Of a stretch of DNA of 33,308 nucleotides, positions 8,484 to 17,629 are shown one piece after another. The stretch comes from an uncultured Akkermansia sp. (lineage in GTDB: Bacteria > Verrucomicrobiota > Verrucomicrobiia > Verrucomicrobiales > Akkermansiaceae): positions 1 to 33,308 of the forward strand of contig CANQSY010000013.1 of NCBI GenBank assembly GCA_947626635.1, written 5' to 3'. The notes under the pieces were generated by a model. The model did not search any database. It was not told the DNA's origin and was given only the letters and a program-made list of their open reading frames with translations. The translations under genes were made by a program, and so were the position numbers. Within the stretch, counting starts at the first letter, position 1; each line of letters begins with the position of its first letter.

Positions 8484-11400
8484 ATGAGATTCAACTTCCC
8501 GGATTTGCCGATCAATGCGCGCCGAAAAGAAATAGTCGACGCGCTGAGACACCATCGGGTCGTTGTTGTCGTCGGCGAAACCGGAAGCGGCAAAACAACG
8601 CAACTGCCGAAGATGGCGTTGGAAGCGGCGGGAAAGAGAAGGGGAAGAGTAGCGTGCACGCAACCGCGCCGTTTGGCGGCAGTTGCCGTGGCTCGTCGTC
8701 TCGCTGAAGAGGTGGGCGAGGAAGGAGTCGGACAGCTTGTGGGATACCGCGTGCGCTTCGACAACCGTACGAGCGACCAAACCCTCATCGAGCTGATGAC
8801 AGATGGCATTCTGTTGGCCGAGACGCAACACGACCCCGACCTGCGGGCCTATCACACCATCATCTTGGACGAGGCGCACGAGAGAAGTCTGAACATCGAC
8901 TTCCTGCTCGGGTATATGAAATTGCTGTTGGCGCGACGGAACGATCTACGCGTCGTCATTTCGTCAGCTACTCTTGATGCCGCGGCATTTTCAGATTTTT
9001 TCGGAGGAGCTCCTGTGATTCAGGCGCAAGGACGCGGATACCCGGTCGAAGTGGAGTATATGCCGCCACAGGACGAGGACGAAGAACTGCCGGCGCATGT
9101 GGTGCGAGCCGTGAGGTGGATCACGGAATATGATGCAAATGGGGATGTGCTTGTGTTCTTGCCCGGCGAACGAGAGATTCGCGAATGTGCCGCTTGCCTA
9201 GAAAAAGAAAATCTGCCGCGCACCGTGACTCTTCCCCTTTACGCACGCCTCAGCCTCGCAGAACAACAGAGGATCTTTCGCACAGGTAGCTCCGAGCGTC
9301 ACATTGTCCTCGCAACAAACGTGGCGGAAACTTCACTCACCATCCCGGGTATTATCTACGTCATCGATAGCGGTCTGGCCCGCATCTCACGCTACCTACC
9401 GGGTCGCCAAATCCAAAGCCTTCAGACTGAACCCATCTCCCAGGCGTCGGCTCGCCAACGAGCCGGTCGTTGTGGAAGGCTTGCGCCCGGGGTATGCATC
9501 CGCCTGTACGCGGAAGACGACTTTACTCTCCGGGAGGCGTACACCGACCCGGAGATACGGCGCAGTGCGCTTGCCGGGGTTATTTTGCGGATGGCGGATC
9601 TACGCTTGCCTCCCTTGGGAGAATTCCCTTTGCCGGATCCTCCCTCTCCGAGACTCATTAACGAAGGATTCCGCACTCTGCGTGAGATCGGGGCTATGGA
9701 GCCACGGGGGAAGAAACTGACACCCATAGGGCATCGGCTCGCTAAGTTGCCGTTGGACCCGAGATTGGGGCGTATTTTGCTGGAATCGCAACGCGAGGTG
9801 ACGGAGGCAGAAGCCCTCGTTATTGTGGCGGGGTTGAGCATCATGGATCCGAGAGAGCGGCCGACGGGACGTGAAGCGTTGGCGGACCAGGCGCACTCAA
9901 AGTGGCGCGACGAGGAAAGCGATTTCCTGGGGATGCTTCGGCTGTGGCGAGAGGCGGAAGGAAGTGACTCGAACGGACGCTTGCAGGGCAATGCTTTGCG
10001 CAGGTGGTGTGCGGTGAACTACCTGAACGTAGCCCGTATCGTGGAATGGCGGAATCTTGTTCAGGATCTCTGCGATACCATGAAGGTGATGTTGAGACGC
10101 CGTATTCCGACCCTGCCGCCTGTGGAGCAACAAGCCACGCCGGAACGTATCCATCGCTGCATCCTTGCCGGCGCTCCCCTTCAAATCGGACAGTGGAACG
10201 TCGAGGAACGAGCCTACCGATCCACCGCGGGGCGCGTTTTCTCCATCTTCCCCGGCTCCGGGCTCTTTCGTCGTAAAAACCGCGCGCCCTGGGTATTTGG
10301 TGCTGAACTTGCCGAAACGGGACGTCTTTGGCTGCGAAGAGCGGCTGTGCTTGATCCCGCTTGGGTGGAGCAGGTCGCCCCTCACCTCTGTTCCTCTCAT
10401 ATCTTTGACCCGCAGTGGGATCCTCAAATGGGCGTTGTGTATGCAAAACAACGCGTTGTTTGCTCCGGTTTGACAATCGTTGATGCCCGACGAGTCAGCT
10501 ATGCGGATTCCCACCCCCGCGAGGCTCGGGCTATCATGATACGAGATGGCATACTGTGCCGGCGCATGCAACGTCGCTATCCCTTTCTTGACCATCTGGA
10601 GGACATGCTGGAGCATGTCGCGGAAGCGGAGCACAAGCTGCGCCGACGTGACCTTATTCGGTGCGATGACTCCATGTTCAGGTACTTCGATGAGCACGTG
10701 CCGGCGGAGTGCACGAATGAGAAAAGTTTGCGCGAGTGGCTTCTTCAGGAGCAGAAGAGCAATCCACGGGTCCTCTTCATTCCGTACGAGGAGTGCATCT
10801 ACCCCGGCGAGGATTCGGTTCCGGCTCATCTTTATCCCGATGAATTTCGTGTAGATGGTGAAGAATACCCTATCTACTACCGCCACGCTCCCGGTGAGGA
10901 AGACGATGGCGTTACCATCGGCGTCCACATCGACCAGTTGGAGAAATTTCCGGATTGGCTGTCGAGCTGGGGGATACCGGCGCAGCTGCCTACAAGGATA
11001 GAGATGCTCCTGCGCTCCATGCCGAAGAATGAACGGCGCTTTCTGCTTCCGCTTTCCGACACCGTGGCGGAGTTGCTCGAAAGTCTCCCCGCCGAATTGC
11101 CCCATATTACCCTGAACGAATACGTCGCGCGCTTCGTCAGTAACAGAATAGGCCATTTTTTCCATCCGGATGAATTCAACGACTGCCGCTTTCCGGAGGA
11201 ATTCATCACAAAAATATGGGTCTGTGACGACGAGGGACTACAGTTGGCTATCGGGACGGATGGGCGCGCGTTACGTCAACAGCTTTCCGGGTTCCGAGCT
11301 CAGCGCTTCCGTCATCAGGCCTCTCGCACTTTTTCTTCATCGCCCATGACTCATTGGGATTGCGGTGATCTCCCCGCTTCCCTCCCTATTGGCACCGAAA

Positions 11401-12188
11401 TGGGTTTTCCGGCCCTCGCGGATGAAGGGAATTGTGTTCGCGTGCGCATTCTGCCGACGGCAGAACAGGCGGAATACGTCCACCGAGCCGGGGTGCGTCG
11501 ACTCGCCTTCCTGCGCTGCGGTGATTTCTTGCGCAGTATGCAAAAGAAGCCGCCCATCGTCTCCCTGACGGCAAAATTCGCCCTCGCCTCGGTGGGGCGC
11601 GGAGTATCAGAAAACGTAGCAATGAGCGTTCTGGCCGCCATGGATGCTACGCTTATGCCCTTGCCGCGCGGACGGGTCGAGTTCGAGTCGGCTTGCCTGC
11701 GTATGCGTGAAAATCTCTACAGCGTTCTTGCCGGTCCGATTTCTCAAATCTGGGAGCAGATCGGTCATGAAGCGCAAGCGCTCGCCTCCTTCCTCCCAAC
11801 AGCATCCTCTTCTCCCGCACTCAAGCGCATTGCGACCGATCTTGATCACCAGTGGAACTGGCTGACGCGTCCCGGCTTTCTTACTGACTTTCCACCGTCG
11901 CTACGCTCCAATTACCTTCGTTACCTGCGCGGCATCACCGTGCGACTCGATCGCTTACGCCACAAGCCTATCGACGATGACCTCAAACGTCTCGACTCGT
12001 TCGAGAGGTTGGTTCCTCCGGGGTACTATGCTGAGTTTCCCGAGCACGCGGACTCTGTTCGCTGGCTTTCATACGGAGTCATGGTGGAAGAGTACCGCTT
12101 GGCGCTTTTTGCGCCGACGCTGTCGCAGAAAGGTGCTGCATCAGAGAAGAAACTCCTCGCAGCTAATCCCCTACCGTCGCCAAAATAG
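8484..12188 (+). CDS. hrpA: ATP-dependent RNA helicase HrpA (DEAH box)
   Basis: GETGSGKTTQLPKM Walker A, ILDEAHERSLNIDFLLGYMK, SATLDAAAFS, ATNVAETSLTIPGIIYVIDSG, QRAGRCGR; HrpA-type long C-terminal region. Confidence 0.95.
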   Translation: MRFNFPDLPINARRKEIVDALRHHRVVVVVGETGSGKTTQLPKMALEAAGKRRGRVACTQPRRLAAVAVARRLAEEVGEEGVGQLVGYRVRFDNRTSDQTLIELMTDGILLAETQHDPDLRAYHTIILDEAHERSLNIDFLLGYMKLLLARRNDLRVVISSATLDAAAFSDFFGGAPVIQAQGRGYPVEVEYMPPQDEDEELPAHVVRAVRWITEYDANGDVLVFLPGEREIRECAACLEKENLPRTVTLPLYARLSLAEQQRIFRTGSSERHIVLATNVAETSLTIPGIIYVIDSGLARISRYLPGRQIQSLQTEPISQASARQRAGRCGRLAPGVCIRLYAEDDFTLREAYTDPEIRRSALAGVILRMADLRLPPLGEFPLPDPPSPRLINEGFRTLREIGAMEPRGKKLTPIGHRLAKLPLDPRLGRILLESQREVTEAEALVIVAGLSIMDPRERPTGREALADQAHSKWRDEESDFLGMLRLWREAEGSDSNGRLQGNALRRWCAVNYLNVARIVEWRNLVQDLCDTMKVMLRRRIPTLPPVEQQATPERIHRCILAGAPLQIGQWNVEERAYRSTAGRVFSIFPGSGLFRRKNRAPWVFGAELAETGRLWLRRAAVLDPAWVEQVAPHLCSSHIFDPQWDPQMGVVYAKQRVVCSGLTIVDARRVSYADSHPREARAIMIRDGILCRRMQRRYPFLDHLEDMLEHVAEAEHKLRRRDLIRCDDSMFRYFDEHVPAECTNEKSLREWLLQEQKSNPRVLFIPYEECIYPGEDSVPAHLYPDEFRVDGEEYPIYYRHAPGEEDDGVTIGVHIDQLEKFPDWLSSWGIPAQLPTRIEMLLRSMPKNERRFLLPLSDTVAELLESLPAELPHITLNEYVARFVSNRIGHFFHPDEFNDCRFPEEFITKIWVCDDEGLQLAIGTDGRALRQQLSGFRAQRFRHQASRTFSSSPMTHWDCGDLPASLPIGTEMGFPALADEGNCVRVRILPTAEQAEYVHRAGVRRLAFLRCGDFLRSMQKKPPIVSLTAKFALASVGRGVSENVAMSVLAAMDATLMPLPRGRVEFESACLRMRENLYSVLAGPISQIWEQIGHEAQALASFLPTASSSPALKRIATDLDHQWNWLTRPGFLTDFPPSLRSNYLRYLRGITVRLDRLRHKPIDDDLKRLDSFERLVPPGYYAEFPEHADSVRWLSYGVMVEEYRLALFAPTLSQKGAASEKKLLAANPLPSPK

Positions 12189-12211
12189 CGTGAAAAACTT
12201 CTTCTTTATAC

Positions 12212-12240
12212 TTGACAGGCTGGGGAGTGTATGCTATCCT
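12212..12240 (+). promoter_or_regulatory. Extended -10 promoter of rpsP
   Basis: TTGACA (12212-12217), 17 nt, TATCCT (12235-12240) preceded by TGC; about 60 nt before ATG. Confidence 0.65.
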
Positions 12241-12300
12241 GCGGCACCGCCGACCGGGCAGAGCTCGAACGGCAGAGACAACAAATCATAGAAAAGAGAT

Positions 12301-12546
12301 ATGGTATCGATCCGACTCAACCGCCAGGGCGCTAAAAACCGCCCCTACTACAAGATCGTTGTTGTGGACAGCCACAAACGGCGCGATGGGGCATATATCG
12401 AGCAGCTGGGGACCTACGACCCGATGGTGGAAGGAGTGAATTACAAAATCGACTTGGAAAAGGTCGACAAGTGGCTTAAGACCGGCGCTAAACCGTCCGA
12501 GACGGTAGCCTCCATCATCAAGAAGGTGCGTGAGGCTCAGGCGTGA
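12301..12546 (+). CDS. rpsP: 30S ribosomal protein bS16
   Basis: [42 protein letters not shown] signature, 81 aa. Confidence 0.97.
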   Translation: MVSIRLNRQGAKNRPYYKIVVVDSHKRRDGAYIEQLGTYDPMVEGVNYKIDLEKVDKWLKTGAKPSETVASIIKKVREAQA

Positions 12547-12634
12547 GGTCGATGCCGGCGCGCGGTGAGAGCGCAGATTTTGAAACGAGGTCTTTCATGG
12601 CTCGAGTGGCTGTGGAAGGCCTTTTTGTAGAAAG

Positions 12635-13609
12635 ATGGCGGAATGGCTTAACAAGTTCGGCCTGTATCTAGCTCCCATGGCGGGGGTGAGCGATTGTGTC
12701 TTCCGGTCGCTGTGCCGAGAAATGGGCGCGGATGTGGTGGAAACGGAATTTGTATCGGCGGAGGGGGTGCTGCAAGCATGGGAGCGCACCCGGGCGTATG
12801 TGGAGTTGTGTGAGGAGCAACGACCCGTTGGGGTGCAAATATTCGGAGCGCACCCGGAGTCTATGCAAGAGGCGGCGCGGATCATTGCAGGTGAGGTGCA
12901 CCCGGATTTTATCGACATCAATGCCGGGTGCCCCGTGCCGAAGGTGGTTGGTCGGAATGGCGGAGCCTCATTGCTTAAGGAGCCTGAGCTATTGCAGAGC
13001 ATAGCGGAGGCCGTGGTGCGCGGCGTGGAGGGAGCCTGTCCCGTGACGGCAAAAATTCGCATCGGATGGGACGTGGAACACATCTGCGCGTCGGAGGTGT
13101 GCCATCGCCTCGTCGAGGCAGGAGTGAGTGCCATCACAATTCATGGACGAACGCGCTCTCAGCAGTACGGAGGCAGGGCGGATTGGTCGGTTATCCGCAG
13201 ATGTGCTGCGGAGGTTACCGTTCCGGTGATCGGCAACGGAGACATTGCAACAGCGGATGATGTGATGCGTGAAAAAGCTGCGGGAGGTGTGGCAGGCGTG
13301 ATGATAGGTCGCGCCGCGATGACGAATCCGTGGATTTTCCGGGAGGCCAAACAGCTCATGAACGCGGGCGCACCTCTTCCCCCTCCATCTGTGCAGGAAA
13401 GAGTCAGCTTCATTCTGCGACACGTCCGGTTGGCTATTGCGGACGGGCGGTACGGAGACGAGGGCTCCACGGTGCGCACGATGCGCGCACGCCTGCTTGC
13501 CTATGCGAAAGGAATTCCCGGTTCCAAAGCTCAGAGACCGGCTCTGGCGCGTGTGAGCAGCTTAGCGGAACTGCGGGAGATTCTGTCGCGCCTCCTGCTC
13601 CCGAGCTGA
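12635..13609 (+). CDS. dusB: tRNA-dihydrouridine synthase (DusB-like)
   Basis: LYLAPMAGVSDCVFRSLCREMGAD, DINAGCPVPKVVGRNGGASLL, ITIHGRTRSQQYGGRADW, VIGNGDI. Confidence 0.9.
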   Translation: MAEWLNKFGLYLAPMAGVSDCVFRSLCREMGADVVETEFVSAEGVLQAWERTRAYVELCEEQRPVGVQIFGAHPESMQEAARIIAGEVHPDFIDINAGCPVPKVVGRNGGASLLKEPELLQSIAEAVVRGVEGACPVTAKIRIGWDVEHICASEVCHRLVEAGVSAITIHGRTRSQQYGGRADWSVIRRCAAEVTVPVIGNGDIATADDVMREKAAGGVAGVMIGRAAMTNPWIFREAKQLMNAGAPLPPPSVQERVSFILRHVRLAIADGRYGDEGSTVRTMRARLLAYAKGIPGSKAQRPALARVSSLAELREILSRLLLPS

Positions 13610-13675
13610 GGGCCACAAGTCACAGGAGGGCGAAGGGAAAGGGCGTTGATCCAACTCGTACGCTGCAGGGATGGT

Positions 13676-14713
13676 TTATTTAGCGGCGGCCTTCTCATCC
13701 ATCACGGCGCGTACTTTGCCTTCAATTTCGGCGTAAAGTTCCGCGTTGTTGCGCAGGATGTCCTTGGCCCCATCACGACCTTGCGCAAGTTGGGCACCAT
13801 TGTAACTGAACCAGGAACCACGTTTCTGAACGATGTCATATTCCATGGCGAGGTCAATGAGACTGCCGACGGAGGAAATGCCCTCGTTGTACATGATATC
13901 GAATTCACACTCCGTAAAGGGTGGGGCGACCTTGTTCTTAACGACCTTCAACTTTGTGCGGTTGCCGACGACTGCGCCGTCGGCGCCCTTGATCTGACCT
14001 ATGCGCCGGATGTCGCAGCGCACGGAGGCGTAGAATTTGAGCGCGCGGCCGCCGGGAGTCGTTTCCGGGTTCCCGAACATGATGCCAATCTTCTCGCGGA
14101 TCTGGTTGGTAAAGATGCACACCGTGCGTGCTTTGGAGATCAAGGAGGTGAGCTTGCGCAGGGCGGCGCTCATGAGGCGAGCCTGTGCGCCTACCGTGCT
14201 GTCGCCGATGTCGCCTTCAAGTTCTTGGCGTGTGACGAGGGCAGCTACGGAGTCAACGACGATCACGTCGATGGTGTTAGAGCGTACGAGGGCCTCGCAG
14301 ATTTGCAATGCCTCCTCTCCGCTGCCCGGTTGAGAAACGAGGAGGTCATCGAGATTCACACCCAGTTTGGCGGCGTATGAGGGGTCCAGGGCGTGTTCAA
14401 CATCAATGAACGCGGCGAGACCACCGGCTTTTTGAGCTTGGGCGATCGCGGTGAGCGTGAGGGTCGTCTTGCCGGAGGATTCCGGACCGAAAACTTCTAC
14501 GATTCTTCCCCGCGGGAAACCACCGACGCCAAGAGCTCGGTCAATCAACAAATTCCCGGTTGGTATGACATCAACCTCCATTTTTTTCTGATCGCCGAGG
14601 CGCATGATAGCGTTCTCCCCGAAGTCCTTTTGTATTTGCAGCATGGCCGCGTCCAGCGCCCTCTGTCTTTGCGCGCGCAGCTTGTCCTGGTCCTGTGTGT
14701 TATCCTTACTCAT
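13676..14713 (-). CDS. recA: Recombinase RecA
   Basis: [12 protein letters not shown] Walker [73 protein letters not shown]. Start at MSKDNTQ (14713), not the track start 14821. Confidence 0.97.
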   Translation of the reverse strand: MSKDNTQDQDKLRAQRQRALDAAMLQIQKDFGENAIMRLGDQKKMEVDVIPTGNLLIDRALGVGGFPRGRIVEVFGPESSGKTTLTLTAIAQAQKAGGLAAFIDVEHALDPSYAAKLGVNLDDLLVSQPGSGEEALQICEALVRSNTIDVIVVDSVAALVTRQELEGDIGDSTVGAQARLMSAALRKLTSLISKARTVCIFTNQIREKIGIMFGNPETTPGGRALKFYASVRCDIRRIGQIKGADGAVVGNRTKLKVVKNKVAPPFTECEFDIMYNEGISSVGSLIDLAMEYDIVQKRGSWFSYNGAQLAQGRDGAKDILRNNAELYAEIEGKVRAVMDEKAAAK

Positions 14714-14752
14714 ATCGAGGACGATGATACAGATTTCACTCAAATCATGCAA
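14714..14752 (-). promoter_or_regulatory. recA promoter, -10 ten nt from ATG
   Basis: Reverse strand TTGCAT, 17 nt, TATCAT (14724-14729), 10 nt, ATG 14713. Confidence 0.55.
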
Positions 14753-14905
14753 GCCAAATATAGACGATTTTTTGGGGGCATCGACCGGCTCAGGAGCGGG
14801 GTGATAATGGATCCAACCCACGGATGAGGCGGGAGTCTCGGGAACCGAGCCCTGGAATCCCGGCAGCGCATACGAGATATTAGAGGGTTTACGCAGAATT
14901 TACAC

Positions 14906-14941
14906 TTGCACGGACAATGAGAGAGATGGTAGAATACGGGC
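14906..14941 (+). promoter_or_regulatory. Promoter, -10 six nt from GTG 14942
   Basis: TTGCAC (14906-14911), 18 nt, TAGAAT (14930-14935), ACGGGC, GTG. Confidence 0.55.
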
Positions 14942-15310
14942 GTGCATCAGATCGTTTTCAATGAGATAAGCGCGGCTGAAATATCGGCCATCCCGACCTT
15001 GGAGCAGCTGGAGCTCATCAACAGCTTCAAGGTTGATGACGACTGCCTCAAGAATGAGACGCTCCATGGCTCGTTTGGCGTGGTGGAGCGCGATGGTAGG
15101 AAAATATACCGATTTCGGTCGAAGGATTACAGGATCTACTTCACGATGGAGGATGGTAAAGTAGTCGTGCAGCGAGTGCTGCACACGAATTCACTGAGGG
15201 ACTTCCTGTTTCGTTCGGGGATGGGGGGTGGGACCGAGGATCAGAAGTTGAGTGCTTCGCGCTCCTTCTGGAGACTGATTGATGAGGGGGAGAAAGCGGC
15301 ACGTCGCTGA
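14942..15310 (+). CDS. RelE/ParE-fold toxin-like protein, no partner antitoxin visible
   Basis: LHGSFGVVERDGRKIYRFRSKDYRIYFTMEDGKVVVQRVLHTNSLRDFLFRS matches the RelE/ParE beta-sheet core pattern; extra ~35-aa C-terminal tail. Confidence 0.65.
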   Translation: MHQIVFNEISAAEISAIPTLEQLELINSFKVDDDCLKNETLHGSFGVVERDGRKIYRFRSKDYRIYFTMEDGKVVVQRVLHTNSLRDFLFRSGMGGGTEDQKLSASRSFWRLIDEGEKAARR

Positions 15311-15320
15311 GGTGCATACC

Positions 15321-16244
15321 ATGGCAACGATGTTCAGCCAATTCATGAAGGCTCCCTCGCGGATCGTTGCCGTGGCGCAGGTGACGCTTACGCAGTTGGT
15401 GCGAATGCGTCTATTTTTGAGCTTGGCCGTCATAGCTGTCGGACTGATGGCATTGCAGTTTTTGCCCTACCAGGAGAATTTGGGGGTGGAGTACCAAGGG
15501 ATAGGACAACTTCAACTGCTTCAGGACGTAGGGCTTGGGTGTATGCGCATGGTGGGCATGATTTTTTGTGTGGCGGCGGCGGCTTTGCTGATACCGCGTG
15601 ATAGCGAGGATCGTATTCTTTACACCATCCTGTGCAAGCCCGTGCCGCGATTTGATTATTTGGCGGGGAAGATGTTGGGAGTGATGGCGGCTTTGGGAAT
15701 CATGTTGGTGGTGATGGATGGGATGCTCAGCGCTCTTTTAGCGGTGAGAGAGATGGGGATGGCGGAGGAGATGCGAGCCGCGCTGACGGAGCACGGGTAC
15801 ACGGCACAGGAGGTTGCCCCTTATTTAGAACAGCTCGCGCGGGCGGGCAATTCGGCAGCCCTGCAGGAGGGCATCCTTGTGATGTACATGGGATTCGGGG
15901 TTCTCACGAGTTTCACGTTGCTCATTTCCTGTTTTACGAGCGGAACGATCGTAAGCATGATCATTGCGTTCGGGGCATATTTCATTGGGATGTTCCAAGG
16001 ACAGCTTTTCGCTGGTATTTCGAGTGCAAGCGGACAGCTCGGCACAAGTGGAGGGATGCTGTGGGCGCAGCGCGTCTTGGGTTTGCTTGTGCCCGACTTC
16101 AGCGTCTTTTCGTTGACGGATGCGGCGGCTTCAGGGCAGCAGATAGGATGTGGGCTGGTGGCAGGTCTTCTGCTGGTTGCAGCGGCGTATGTTCTCCTGC
16201 ACCTCCTTGTCGCAACGTGGATATTTTCCTCCAAGGAATTTTAA
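15321..16244 (+). CDS. ABC-2 type transporter permease protein
   Basis: Six hydrophobic segments; LLIPRDSEDRILYTILCKPVPRFDYLAGKMLGVMAALGIMLV typical of ABC-2 permeases. Start taken at MATMFSQF. Confidence 0.75.
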   Translation: MATMFSQFMKAPSRIVAVAQVTLTQLVRMRLFLSLAVIAVGLMALQFLPYQENLGVEYQGIGQLQLLQDVGLGCMRMVGMIFCVAAAALLIPRDSEDRILYTILCKPVPRFDYLAGKMLGVMAALGIMLVVMDGMLSALLAVREMGMAEEMRAALTEHGYTAQEVAPYLEQLARAGNSAALQEGILVMYMGFGVLTSFTLLISCFTSGTIVSMIIAFGAYFIGMFQGQLFAGISSASGQLGTSGGMLWAQRVLGLLVPDFSVFSLTDAAASGQQIGCGLVAGLLLVAAAYVLLHLLVATWIFSSKEF

Positions 16245-16274
16245 CAGGACCACCTACGAGAAGCAAGCTCTTCC

Positions 16275-16715
16275 ATGGATATCGAGCAACTGCAGCAACT
16301 GGCGGAGCGCGGGGACCCGGGTGCCTGCATGCAGTTGGGTCATCGTCTGATGCGTGGGCGAGGCATCCAGCGTGATTACGAGCGGGCCATGGCCTGTTTC
16401 GACAGGGCGGCTCGTGCCGGTGATGTGGATGCTCTCTACCTCATGGGCAAGTATTATCTCAAGGGAATAGGCTGTACACGCGATGAAGCCGGCGCGGTGA
16501 GTTGTCTGGAGCAGGCAGCCCGTCGCGGACATGCCGGGGCAGCGCTCAAGTTAGGCAGTTGCTTTGCGCAGGGGACAGGAGCCCCGCAGAATGCTGAATT
16601 GGCAGCCTATTGGTACCGCAAGGCTATCGTTCTTGGTGAATCACGGGCGTATGATGCCCTGTTGCAGCTTTCGCGAGACTCTGTCTCGCAGAATCCCTCA
16701 CCCCGTACTGATTGA
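16275..16715 (+). CDS. Sel1-like repeat protein
   Basis: Repeats GDPGACMQLGHRLMRGRGIQRDYERAMACFDRAARAGDVDALYLMGKYYLKGIGCTRDEAGAVSCLEQAARRGHAGAALKLGSCFAQGTGAPQN. Confidence 0.88.
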   Translation: MDIEQLQQLAERGDPGACMQLGHRLMRGRGIQRDYERAMACFDRAARAGDVDALYLMGKYYLKGIGCTRDEAGAVSCLEQAARRGHAGAALKLGSCFAQGTGAPQNAELAAYWYRKAIVLGESRAYDALLQLSRDSVSQNPSPRTD

Positions 16716-17629
16716 TGGCAGAGAGTCGCACCATGCTCCTTTTTGGCGGCACGGGACGCGCCGGGCAAATTGTACGGCGCGAAGCGACGGCGTCGGGTTG
16801 GAAGGTTGTTGCTCCTACCCGAGAGGAATGCAACCTGTTGCGTCCGGAGGAGGTGTGTGATTACGTGCTGAATATGCCGACTGCGGTTGTGGTGAACTGT
16901 GCGGCAATTTCCGGGTTGGAAAGCTGTGCGGATGACGCGCTGGCGGCTCATCTCGTGAATGCGGTGAGTCCGGCACAAATGGCGCTGGCCTGTCGCCACA
17001 CCGGCGCGCGCTTCATGCACCTCTCAACGGACTACGTCTTAGATGGAAGACGCGCCGGGAAAAAGAGGGAACAGGCCCACTGTAAACCGGTGAGTACCTA
17101 TGGCGAGAGCAAACGAGAGGGAGAGTTGCAGGTGCTTGAAGCTTTCCCTGAGGCGTTGATCCTGCGCGTTTCATGGATCTGCGGTAACCCCGCCCGTCCC
17201 TCCTTTGTTGAGACGACTCTTTCCCGAGCCTTGCGCGGAGAGTCCATCGCCGCCATAGCGGACAAATGGTCCATGCCGACGCATGCGGCGGACATCGCGC
17301 GCGCTATGCTGGAACTCATACCTCCGGGGCAATCGGGTGTTCTACACGTCTGTTCCACGGGAGAGCCGCTTAGCTGGCACGACTGCGCTCGAATAGCGCT
17401 GCGCTGTGCGCAGCAGATGGGTAAGATAGACAGGCTTCCGGACGTGGAGCAGAAGAGACTTCGCGGAGCCTCATTTTTTCGCGAACCTCGTCCGGTGCAC
17501 ACCGCCATGGATAGTTCACGGTTGCGGGAGATGGGGGTCATCATGCCGAGTGGGGAAGAAACATTGCGTCGTGCGGTGAAGGATTTCTTCTTTTGTGGAG
17601 ATCACGAATGTGTTAAAATAAACCAGTGA
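16712..17629 (+). CDS. rfbD: dTDP-4-dehydrorhamnose reductase-like SDR
   Basis: LFGGTGRAGQIV Rossmann motif, VVNCAAISGLESCADD, MHLSTDYVLDG, STYGESKREGE, ILRVSWI, WSMPTHAADIARAM. ATGA overlap with the Sel1 ORF. Confidence 0.82.
   Translation: MMAESRTMLLFGGTGRAGQIVRREATASGWKVVAPTREECNLLRPEEVCDYVLNMPTAVVVNCAAISGLESCADDALAAHLVNAVSPAQMALACRHTGARFMHLSTDYVLDGRRAGKKREQAHCKPVSTYGESKREGELQVLEAFPEALILRVSWICGNPARPSFVETTLSRALRGESIAAIADKWSMPTHAADIARAMLELIPPGQSGVLHVCSTGEPLSWHDCARIALRCAQQMGKIDRLPDVEQKRLRGASFFREPRPVHTAMDSSRLREMGVIMPSGEETLRRAVKDFFFCGDHECVKINQ
17592..17625 (+). promoter_or_regulatory. Extended -10 promoter inside the rfbD 3' end, six nt from GTG 17626
   Basis: TTTGTG, 16 nt, TGT-TAAAAT (-10 at 17614-17619), AAACCA, GTG. 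Confidence 0.45.

Noticed and set aside
9897-11165. 422-aa minus-strand ORF within hrpA
   Set aside because: Shadow ORF opposite the well-supported hrpA frame in GC-rich DNA.
13646-14380. 244-aa plus-strand ORF over recA
   Set aside because: Antisense shadow of the clear recA gene; no recognisable family.
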